Positions 54,936-64,000 of a DNA stretch of 64,000 bases are shown piece by piece (within the stretch, counting starts at the first letter, position 1; each line of letters opens with the position of its first letter). The position numbers and the translations under genes are program-made. The stretch spans positions 19,081,120 to 19,145,119 of the forward strand of contig NC_088778.1 in assembly GCF_954871325.1 (NCBI RefSeq). The letters run 5' to 3'. Under the pieces are notes generated by a model that was given only the letters and a program-made list of their open reading frames with translations, ran no database searches and was not told the DNA's origin. Origin of the DNA: Gordionus sp. m RMFG-2023. Its lineage: Eukaryota; Nematomorpha; Gordioida; Chordodea; Parachordodidae.

Positions 54936-57572
54936 TATAATTCAATAAGAAATTTGTTAGCCAAAGGTTGTATCCATATCTGTAGATTTTTATTATATAT
55001 AATATTTATGGTATCTCTGAATTTAGTGAACAAATGTTAAGAAATTATATACCGATATATTTCTATATGTGATTAATGCCTATTTTAATTTGTATATACA
55101 TTTATAATAAATAAGCTTACACGAAGCGAGCCAAAGAGGTTTGGGGCATCTGTTAAATAAGTCCCACGGAGCCCTAGTCCTGCCATTCTTTTTATACTAT
55201 ATAATTCTATATTACATTGAAGCAGGAGTTAATTTTTTAAATAAATAATTTTATAAAATATTATTTTGGATAAATCATTCTAGGTTTAATGAACAGATTT
55301 ATAAAAATAAACTCAATGTTTTATATTAATATTTGAAATCATTTTTAATGTATTAGTAAAGTTTAAAAAATACATGAATTGATTTTATAAACCAAACCCA
55401 TTACATAAATATATTCTATATCACTGATACATATACGTGCTCCTATATTAACATTGTTTTAATGAAATTAGGATAGCCTTCATTTTTATTAATCATAATT
55501 AGAATTACTACTATTTTTGATATATATACTTTGTAACTTTTAAACATTGCCAAGGTCATCATAACTTAACTTTTGTAACTCCATTGCCATTTTCGTAATT
55601 ATAATTTTATTTTGTATTTAGGATATTATATAATAATACATATGTTTATTATACACCAAAAATAAAAATTTTCTATGGATAATGGAATGAGAAATAAACA
55701 AGTTTTTTTAAATTTGAATATTTTATTACAATCTGTATTTTATACTCTATCTAAAAAGAAAAATATGATAAGAATTAACAATTAAGGAAAACTTATTGAT
55801 ATATATTAGGATAGGTTCAATGATTCATAACAACTTAATAGCGAAAAATTCCTATGAAAGTTTCAGGAATATTGGCATAAATATTTAATGATTAAATATA
55901 ACAGTATTATGCTGGTATTCTTGTGATTTAATAGATGAAACTAACATTATAAAAGAAAAGTTATAATTAATTTTATAGAAAACCACGAACTATTTTTGGC
56001 TCAAAAAAACAAGTTTTCTATTTAGGCGGTCTTTCAAAATTTGTGGATTCAAAATTATGTAAAACAAATGTATAATTTAATATTTTCTTTATAATTTTTC
56101 TAAAAATAGCATGGCATATGAGTATGATGATATCCTTTGAATATTAATATCTATTATAAATTTAGTGTAAATTGGTACCGATTTTTGTCGGAATTTTTTA
56201 AATTTTCGAGATGTTTCAGTCATTTTTGATGAAATTATTATGCTATTTATACTAAATATATTTTATTTAAACTATATTTGAAAATAATTTTAAATTCAAG
56301 AGTAATTCATCTCAAATTTTTTTGCCGATTTTTGGGTGATTATTGATACTAATAACCTTAATCTGTTAATTACCAAGATTTTTCTATCTGCATTCGACAT
56401 AGAAGAGAAATGCTCTCGTTTTATTTATTAAAGTCTGATTTTTATGCTAAGATGTTTTAAAAATTTATATGTTAAAGGATAAAATGGCCATTTGTAGATA
56501 AAACGATTAGAGTATTTATCTTCCTTATTTTGGTGTCAGAAAGTGCAAATCAAATTTATTGTAATGGAATTAACAATATTAATATATTTATTTATAATCA
56601 AAATTAGCCTTTAAATAATAAAAATTTCTAAATTATTACATTCAAACATCCACGTCTTCCACTAAGGACATATTTAGCTCAGTAATGGCTAAGGTGTTAT
56701 ATTTTTTCTATTTATATCAATATTCAAAATGTTAATCGAATCATCATTTGAATAAAAAACATTATTAAGGGAAATACTTTTGGCGAAGATTTTGCCCCAA
56801 TGAAAGTATCTGTTTTATTTGTACAAACATTTGAATAAGCATCCATGTGATTGATCCTGCAGGTTTTCCAAATGGGTAATTAACCTTTTTTTATACTAAC
56901 AGATTTTGTGCCAGATTGATACAAAGTCAATTAAGCATAAATTTTGGATTAATTATTGCTGCTAATATGCTACTGTCCTTACACAGTAAATATAAATTTT
57001 AAGAAATGATAATTAACATAATTATAAGGAGCTCAGGAAAAGTCAAAAGGTTCACATTTATGTCTGCCACTTCAATAACCCTATGTGTATTTTCTTCAGG
57101 ATCTATAATTGAATTAGTAAATAACTGAATATAATTTATTTAATTTTTAATTGAATAAATAAAACTTGTAGGTTGTAAATCAAATTCGTAAATGTTGTCT
57201 TGATTAAGTATATGAGAAAAATTTAAAATATTGCGGATAATGCTAAAATAGAATGGAGGTGGATTTTCTTTTAAAAATAATATTTTATTAAATAATTTTT
57301 TTTATTTTTGTTATATACATTTTAAATAAAAAAAATAAATTTTTAAAAAGATCGAAGGTTCGATATTTAACGAAATGATCTCCATCATGATCCTCAATTT
57401 AAGAGAAAATCATATATCCGGGTATATATAAAAAAAACTAGTATTAAATTAATAAGATAGTGTTCCCATAAAAAAAAAATCCAAGATGTGATAAACATCG
57501 AATTTTTCAAAATAAATTTCTTGTTTATTAAAAACATTTACTTTATTATTAAAAACCATTTTTTAGAATTTA
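54936..57572. other. No gene recognised (about 2.6 kb)
   Basis: AT-rich. A less biased 80-bp stretch at 55,115-55,195 (ACACGAAGCGAGCCAAAGAG, CCCACGGAGCCCTAGTCC) stands out by composition only. Confidence 0.4.
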
Positions 57573-57740
57573 TACCCCGTCCCCTGAAATTAGCTATAAA
57601 TTTTTCGCCTAAATTTAGGAATTAGTTTTATTCAAATTTGTCTGTCCAAGATGATGTATACTAGAATTAGTAATCAATTTGCTTAAATATCATCAAACCC
57701 CAAATTCGGAGAGAAAATTCCAGCAAGCTAGGACGGGGTA
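57573..57740. mobile_element. 168-bp MITE-like element
   Basis: Perfect 10-bp tips TACCCCGTCC (57,573-57,582) and GGACGGGGTA (57,731-57,740), with partial extension inward (CTGAAATTAGC against CTAGCTTGCTGGAATTTT). If the outer TA is the target duplication, a Tc1/mariner-type MITE is likely. This is inferred from the tips only. Confidence 0.6.
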
Positions 57741-57897
57741 AAAAAAAAAATTTAAACTTCGATCATATTTCTAACTATGAAAATCGACTTAATTGTAAAA
57801 TTTCTTTTAATATTGGATGCTATGTCATTCGCGTGTGAATTCAATGATGAATCTATATATATAATCACCGCAATCAAGAAATGAACGTTTTCGTAAA

Positions 57898-57957
57898 ATC
57901 TTAATGTTAATTTTTATTTTTCCTATCATCTTAATGTTAATTTTTATTTTTTCTATC
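57898..57957. repeat. 30-bp tandem repeat, two units
   Basis: ATCTTAATGTTAATTTTTAT followed by TTTTCCTATC, twice in succession with one change. Confidence 0.8.
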
Positions 57958-58039
57958 AACTTTCCTATCCGCTTAATGCTAAATAAATCGATGAAGACTA
58001 TATATCTCTAATGTTAAATTTTAATAAAATTTTTTGTAC

Positions 58040-58105
58040 ATCACGGGATTCGAAACAATGACTTCACGATTTAAAGGCAAACCTTCTTCCACTCAGCCAC
58101 CATCT
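58040..58105 (-). repeat. tRNA-like sequence (decayed tRNA or SINE head)
   Basis: The minus strand contains TGGCTGAGTGG, an exact RNA polymerase III A-box, and 43 bases later TTTCGAATCCC, a near-exact B-box. Order and spacing fit a tRNA. A T-stem and acceptor stem cannot be paired, and no CCA-end or tail is seen, so a functional tRNA is unlikely. A tRNA-derived SINE head or an old tRNA copy (Leu/Ser-like A-box) is the better reading. Confidence 0.5.
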
Positions 58106-58342
58106 ATATTATATTTTATAATATAATCTTTCTTATATATGTTATTTTGCTATTAACATATTTTTTAATTAATTTATATAATTTAGATCTTATTGTGTTA
58201 TTTTAAAAAGAATACTAACCTCACCTCAAATTATGGTAAGAATGAATATTATTAAATTTAAAATAACAATAAATTATATTTAGCCAATTGAAAAATAAAC
58301 ATTTATCTCATATTAATTTTAGCATAAGTATTTATATAAGTG

Positions 58343-58690
58343 ATCTGCATCGGGCCTAATTTTTCAAGCCCGGCCCCGCCCGAAATTTTTTTTAAAAAAA
58401 TTTTGCCGACCCGGCCCGAACCCGAAATTTATTTTAAAAAAAATGGCCGGCCCGGAATTTAAATATAGAAATTAATTTTTATAATTACTTAAAATAAAAG
58501 ACATATGTTATATAGCGTTTAGTTTCGATAAATGAAATCAAAAATTTTATTTTACATAAAAAATTCAACATAAAATTGATAAATTTAGATATATTTAATA
58601 AAATTTCCAAGGTCCGACCCGATCCGGCCCGAAATTTTTTTAAAAATATTAGGCCCGGCCCGAACCCGATTATTTTAAATAGAATTAGGC
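58343..58690. mobile_element. GC-block hAT-type MITE, copy 3 (best preserved)
   Basis: The left tip is AGTGATCTGCATCGGGCC, then CCCGGCCCCGCCCG. The right side has GACCCGATCCGGCCCG, AGGCCCGGCCCGAACCCG and AGGCCCGAGCC, so the GC blocks appear on both flanks of a 150-bp AT-rich core (AAATTGATAAATTTAGATAT). The total is about 350 bp, the same size as the copies at 51,735 and 52,740. Confidence 0.65.
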
Positions 58691-59165
58691 CCGAGCCTAA
58701 CTTTGCATATATCTAATTTATATTCAATCAAAGTAAAATTTATTAATTTTCATATTTAAAATTCAAAAATCTTAAAGCATCTCTATTTTTAATTTTACCC
58801 AATATGATTCCTATCACAAATTTAAATTTGATATTTCTAATACATGCTCACGGGTTACATTGCAACAATTTTACCACTTTTTCTCCTAAATTTTAATATA
58901 AAGCATATTTAGTACCTGTAAAAATAATATTTTTATTTTAGATATTCTTTTTTTCAAACAATTACAACATATATATATTTTTTTTTATACAAAAATTAGA
59001 ATATAAAAAAACTAACTTACAAAAAGTTAACAATCAAGGCGAAATAAAATAAAAAGTACATATTAAAAGAACTAGTTAAATAAGTATTTTTTCAAAAGTT
59101 AACTTACAAAATAATCAAGGCGAAATAAAATAAAAAGTACATATTAAATGAACTAGTTACAAAAT
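58691..59165. other. No gene; a 60-bp duplication
   Basis: AGTTAACTTACAAA/CAATCAAGGCGAAATAAAAT and AAAAAGTACATATTAAA occur twice, at about 59,020-59,085 and 59,095-59,155. Otherwise AT-rich and blank. Confidence 0.5.
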
Positions 59166-59169
59166 AAAA

Positions 59170-61584
59170 TTAAGAATAATCATTATTCAACATTCTCCTT
59201 CTTCTAAAAAATCTTCCCATAAAATCTTTTAAGCTGGCATAGAAAGTTAGTCTTTCCAAAAGTTTATCATTTTAGTTATCAAGTTGTTTCATAAGTCATC
59301 GTAATCGTTGGCTTGTCCCAATCGTTGGTTTGTTTAAATCGAGTTTGCACGTTGGTTTGTTTTCGTAAGCTTGATATCCTTATCGTAAGTTGTCTTCATA
59401 TATCATGATTTTATCATGTAGCTTGCTTGTAGTACTAAGTCATTATTATTATCAATTTTCAAAATTGTTATTATCATCAGTCAGTCACGAATAATTAGAA
59501 ATTATAATTCATCAAGTTGGATATAAGAATACAAGAAGAATGATAAATCAATAATATTGTTATATAATATTTTTAGCGTTTTAATAAGCGTTTTAGAATT
59601 TAATTTACTTTATGCGTTTTAATATTTAATTTATTTTTATATTTTAAGTTATGTAATCTTTTAAATAAGCATGTTTTTGTTTAATTCGCATTGGTCTAGA
59701 AATCGGTGTTACATTATTTTTATCAGTAGTTTTTATATTTTGTCCACACTTCCCTCCTTAATAGAGTCCTTAGAATTAGAGTCATAATTAATAAGTGTGT
59801 TAAAACAATTTCTTATTATGAATTGATCTAAGTGTCTCCTCAAAATACCGTTATTTGTCTTAATTTGGAACATCATGTCACTTTCTTTGTGTGTGACCAT
59901 GCCTTTACACCATTTGTCATCACCTTGTACTTTGTACCAAACAAAATCTCATACGTTAAAGGTTCTATTTCGTGGTAAAGTAACGTTGATTTTGTTTTCT
60001 CTTCCAACGGTTTTAATAAGTCCCATTTAAATCTAATATCTCGATTGAACATTCTCTTGGAAGGTGTAACTCCTGTAGTGTCATTATACGTGTTTCTGTA
60101 ATTAAATAAAAATTTGTCAAGTGCAATATATAAGTCAATTTTGATATTCCTTTTCATATATGTTATGAACGTTCTCACCATGCGTTCTACCTGGCCATTG
60201 GATTGCTGGTGATATGCGGACGTGAGCACATGTTTGATACCATAATCATTGCAAAATTTTCCAAAATCATTACTTGTGAAGTTAGTGCCGTTTTCAGTAA
60301 CTATAGTTTAAGGAATTCCATATAGCGAAATAGTTTTGCAAATTTCTTTTAAAGTAATATCGGTCGTAATATTTTTAACAAGAACAATAATTGGAAATTT
60401 GCTAAAGGCATCGACCTTTATCAACCAAATTCTTGTGAAAAACGGACCCGCATAATCTATGTTTATCCTTGCAAATGGTTTGGTTGCCGAAACCCAAGGT
60501 TTTTGTATCTTTTTAGGATTGTCATGATATATGTTACAATCATCACAACTTTTTACTTCCACGTCTATGTCATTATTTATACCAGACCACCACATGTAAT
60601 CTTTGGCTAAGGATTTGATTTTTCCTGCTCCCAAGTGACCTTCATCTAATTACGGTTGTACATTTTTTATCATAGAAGATGGAATTATGATTTTGTTGCT
60701 TTTGTAAAGACAATCCTTAATTAATTATACTTAATTCCAATTCAATGTTTTTATATATATTGTTCTTTATAGGCACGTTGTCCTTAATAACATTGATGAC
60801 TTGTTTTAATTCAATATTTTTGAAAGTTTCATCACTTATTTTATTAAAATTGATAGATAAATCCCCAAAGTCATTTATTATTGTGATATTTTCAACAACT
60901 TCATCGTGACATTCTTATGGTAATCTCGTGAGACAATCAGGGACAACATTATATTTACCGGATTTATACTTTATATTAAAATCATATCCTCCTAAGGTTA
61001 TATTCCACTTCTGTAGTCTAAGGACATAGTACTATTTTCCTTAAGACCTTTGGTAAAAATGTGAACAAGAGGTTTATGGTCAGTAATAATTTTAAATTTT
61101 GTGCCGATTAAGTATTCCTGGAACCTCTTTATAGAACGTAATAGCGAGTGCCTCACGCTCAATATTGGTATAGTTCGTTTCGGATTTTAATAAAGTTCTC
61201 GACGCAAAACCTATTGGCTTTTCTTTGCCCTCTTTTTCAGTATGGAACAATACAGCTCCTAAACCACATTTAGATGCTTCAGTGGCAATTCCTATAGGTA
61301 ATTCAGGGTAAATATAGGTCAAGGCAGGAGGAATAATCAACTTCTTAAGATCATTAAAACTTCTAGAGTGTTCTAAGTTTCAAGCCCATTTTTATTTGTT
61401 GATGATTTTATATAGAGGATAAGCTATTTCTGCAAAATTGTTCAAAAAATTTTCTATAGTAGCCAGCTATTCCCAGAAATGTTGATAATTCAGCAGCTGA
61501 TTTTGGTTCTGGCATTTTAATTATTGCTTCAATTTTGTCGTGATTAGCATGAATGCCCTTGGCGTCAATATCATGACCCAGAAA
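59170..61584 (-). mobile_element. Ty3/gypsy fossil: pol 3' half plus an LTR-like end
   Basis: Minus strand, from the cut at 61,584: end of the reverse transcriptase (LSTFLGIAGYYRKF, about 61,500-61,440), RNase H (about 61,320-61,100), zinc-binding region and integrase core (60,634-60,308), and integrase C-terminal part (60,229-59,873, with SAYHQQSNGQVER). Downstream a purine-rich tract (complement of CACTTCCCTCCTTA at about 59,747-59,760) is followed by a TGTGGACAAAAT start, the expected place of the 3' LTR, extending to about 59,170. The 5' half is cut off by the hAT at 61,585. It is broken with several breaks, but is the best-preserved gypsy piece here and of the same family as 29,150-29,950. 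Confidence 0.7.
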
Positions 61585-63505
61585 CAGGGTTGCCATGCCT
61601 CCCCCAATCAGGAGACTCCCGTAATTTTTTAGTTTACACGCAGACATCTCTCTCCCGCAAAACTACCGCAATTGGAAATCTCCCGCAAAAATCTACCGCA
61701 ATTTTTTAATTTCTCCTGCAATTTTTTTAAAAAGTATTTCAACGTTTTTAATATATAAATAATGATTTTGATAGACATTAATTGATTATTTTTATATATT
61801 TAAAATAAATTTTAAATATTTATTCGAAAAACATGTCTAGTTTGTAAATTTCTTTCTATCCTTTTTTATTTTTATATATTTAAAATAAATTTTAAATTTC
61901 TTTGCTGTTTTATTTTTATCCAATAATAAATCAGTATCATTTCATTCATATAAGTCAGTACAGGGGAGTATATTAACATCGATTGCAATACAAAAATATT
62001 CTCAAAAATAATAAATAATACAGATGCAACTACATCGGAAATCGTATACATCTATCATGTAGTTTAACATTCACAGAGCTATATCATCACAATGTGGGTC
62101 AAATCTTTTAACGACTCCATAAGTGCAAACCTTACTTGTGGCAGAACAAAAATGAGCAAGGCTATCACAAGTGTTTTAGTACCTGGATCCTAGAGGTCAA
62201 TTGATTTGAAAGATGGGCATCCATATGCAATTCTAATAGATGCATCTAATAAGGGAAATATTAAAACATTTCCCTCGATCCTTCGCTATTTCAACAAGAA
62301 TAATAACATTTCAATAAAACTATTAAAAAATTTTCCTCGGATAGTGAAAAATCCAACGATGTAGCTAGTCACATAATGGTAAATATAGCTGCAGGGTTAT
62401 CAATGATTTGCATTTCAGCTTTCTGCGCTGATAATGCCTCTGTAACTTTTGGCAAAAACCAAAGTTACTGAATTAAGGCAGCACAATAATGAATTAATAT
62501 TAACTGGCTGTATATGCCATATACTACATAATTCTTGCAAGAAGGCAATGAATGTACTATCTGTGGATGTCGAAATAATTGTGATGAAATGTTTTAATGA
62601 ATTTAAAGAGTTGGTGAAGTGGTCTGACTTGTGGTGTGTGTTGTTGCGATATATACCTATCAGGTGGTTATCATTAATACCTGCCATCGATTGAATTTTA
62701 AAATTTTACAAACCCTTAAAAAAATACTTATTAAATAGAGATTTTAAAAGCTGTCCTAAAATTTTGATTTGGGATTCGTTGCACATGTAGGAAATCTACT
62801 TTATGCAGTTAATATTCAGTTGCAATCAGAATATTCTTTATTAAAAAAGATTCACAAATTCATGCTACAGCTCTGTTCATCTCTACAGTTAAAAATTGAT
62901 AATAAATTTTATGGCGCTATTGCTAAAAATATTATTATAAATTGTTCAAATAATACTCTAATTAATACATTTTTATATGAAGCAGATATATTTTTTAAGA
63001 CAATTTTAGAATATTTACAATCAAAATTTGATTTTAATAACTCTATTTACAAATGTATAAATATTATGACCTTGGAACAGAAATCATCAATTGATGGTTT
63101 TTAATAATAAATATATTAAAAATACCGAAAGACATTGATTTCTTGTTTGAGGAGATTGTAATTCTCTCTATTTTTTATGATTCGCCAAAATACTTAGTTA
63201 GATGGTCTAAAAGCAGAGGAGAAATGGGTAGAATTTTTTCGTAATAACGATAAATCCCCATGCTTGGAAAAAATATGCGAGTATGTCTTCTCCTTACCTC
63301 ATTATAATGCCTCACCCGAGCGCATTTTTAGCCTGATAAGGACTACCTGGAAAAAGGAGAGAAATCGGATTGCTTTAACAACATTAGAGGCCGAGCTAAT
63401 GGTTAAACAAATATATAATATGTCATGCCAGGAATTTAATAAATATCTCAATAACGACGGTAAACATTTGGTTCTATTATTTAAATCTCAAATAAAATAT
63501 AATTA
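61585..63505 (+). mobile_element. hAT inserted in the gypsy fossil
   Basis: The left tip is CAGGGTTGCCATGCCTCCCC at 61,585, directly after gypsy coding text, followed by repeated CTCCCGCAA/CTACCGCAA words up to 61,720. It contains the plus-strand gene at 62,090-63,505. No right tip is reached. At 63,505 the sequence turns into an inverted copy of the element's own middle. The expected TSD copy (CCCAGAAA) is therefore not in the window. Confidence 0.65.
62090..63505 (+). pseudogene. hAT transposase, broken
   Basis: Blocks in order: NLTCGRTKMSKAITSVLVPG (about 62,125-62,190), PYAILIDASNKGNIKTFPS (62,220-62,280, first Asp), SVNIAAGLSMICISAFCADN-type text at 62,380-62,440 (CADNAS, second Asp), ELILTGCICHILHNSCKKAM (62,490-62,550), DVEIIVMKCFNEFKEL, YIPIRWLSLIPAID (62,651-62,692), and at 63,264-63,505 the C-terminal ICEYVFSLPHYNASPERIFS and LIRTTWKKERNRIALTTLEA. 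The gene is interrupted by frame changes near 62,450, 62,695 and 63,100-63,260. This subtype (CxxHILHN and SPERIFSLI) is distinct from the BED-hATs elsewhere in the window. Confidence 0.7.
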
Positions 63506-64000
63506 AGTTTTAGCAATGGCTCCATAAAATTTATTGTCAATTTTTAATTGTAAAGATGAACACATTTGCAGCATAATTTTGTGAATCTTTGTTAAGATTC
63601 TTCTGATTGCAACCACATTAACAGCATGTAATAGATTTCCTACATGTAAAATCATTCCTAAATATACCTCTGCCATTCATTATTGAAAAAAATTTTCAAA
63701 ATGTTAGGACAGCTTTTATAATCTTTATTTAAGAAATATATTTTTTAATAGTTTATAAAATTTTAAAATTCTATCGATGGCGGGTATTAGGAACATATCG
63801 CAACCAACATTGTGCTGACTCAATTCTGTAAATACACTCTGTTTTTACCAAATTCACTGAGGCAGATCAGAAAGCTGACATGCAATTTATTGATAATCTC
63901 GAATCTGCTATATTTACCATTATATGGTTAGCTATGTCTTTGGATTTTTCACTAAACGACCTTAATTTTGTTGAAATAGCGGAGAATCAAGGGAAATATT
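63506..64000 (-). mobile_element. Inverted partial copy of the same hAT (runs off the window)
   Basis: Minus-strand text from 64,000 downward matches 62,265 onward: SEKSKDIANHIMVNIADSRL and then SINCMSAF against SSDVASHIMVNIAAGLSM. It skips the CHILHN part and continues with the RYVPNTRHR/IPAIDRILKF equivalent and KSCPN (63,790-63,690), then to AAACTTAATTATATTTT at 63,505. The two copies meet head-to-head, giving a long imperfect inverted repeat around 63,505. Confidence 0.65.

Noticed and set aside
58030-58110. Functional tRNA gene
   Set aside because: A- and B-boxes are present, but the acceptor and T stems do not pair and no usable anticodon arm could be settled.
1-64000. CRISPR arrays, operons, rRNA genes
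   Set aside because: No regularly spaced short direct repeats, no closely packed genes and no conserved rRNA text were seen. The window is eukaryotic.

Overview
The window is strongly AT-rich eukaryotic DNA, roughly three quarters A+T by eye, and almost all of it is transposon debris. It has no operons, ribosome binding sites or prokaryotic genes. Coding pieces carry short introns (about 60 bp where one can be read), the transposase genes have BED zinc fingers, and the one recognisable host-type gene is a Topors-like E3 ligase fragment. An invertebrate animal fits best. A very AT-rich, repeat-rich early-diverging fungus cannot be excluded, because the element families here occur in both.

Layout. 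1-6.3 kb: copies A and B of a DNA transposon with long terminal inverted repeats (TIRs) and an unusual transposase, with a hAT relic between them. 6.6-8.1 kb: the Topors-like fragment. 8.1-12.2 kb: mostly featureless, with one small orphan ORF near 11.0 kb. 12.2-15.8 kb: a hAT inserted into the zinc-finger exon of an older hAT. 16.9-21.5 kb: a Ty3/gypsy fragment, hAT relics, a Helitron 3' end and a tandem repeat. 21.8-25.6 kb: a hAT inside a hAT, each with its own 8-bp target-site duplication (TSD). 25.9-30.4 kb: a Tigger/pogo relic, a MITE, a Helitron, a gypsy fragment and a hAT tail. 30.9-34.4 kb: the best-preserved hAT, itself holding a PIF/Harbinger-like insert. 35.6-40.8 kb: a reverse-transcriptase element fossil split by a hAT. 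42-43.9 kb: hAT tails and a 168-bp tandem array. 44.0-51.1 kb: copy C of the long-TIR transposon, one arm of which is split twice by nested elements. 51.7-58.7 kb: GC-block MITEs, small hairpins and a tRNA-like piece in otherwise blank DNA. 59.2-64 kb: a gypsy fossil cut by a hAT that ends in a head-to-head inverted partial copy.

Relative ages follow from the nesting. The hATs at 30,922-34,367, 36,865-39,249, 23,001-24,776 and 46,931-49,363 keep perfect 8-bp TSDs and are the youngest. The gypsy, Helitron and most other hAT pieces are older. The most interesting non-standard item is the long-TIR transposon family (three copies). Its protein has a CxxCP-type cysteine cluster, a DDE-like core (SENY, HPFV, YFSD, QYKN and ACDG blocks) and a C-terminal WWxG module. 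I recognise it as a recurrent uncharacterised family but cannot assign it to a superfamily from sequence alone.
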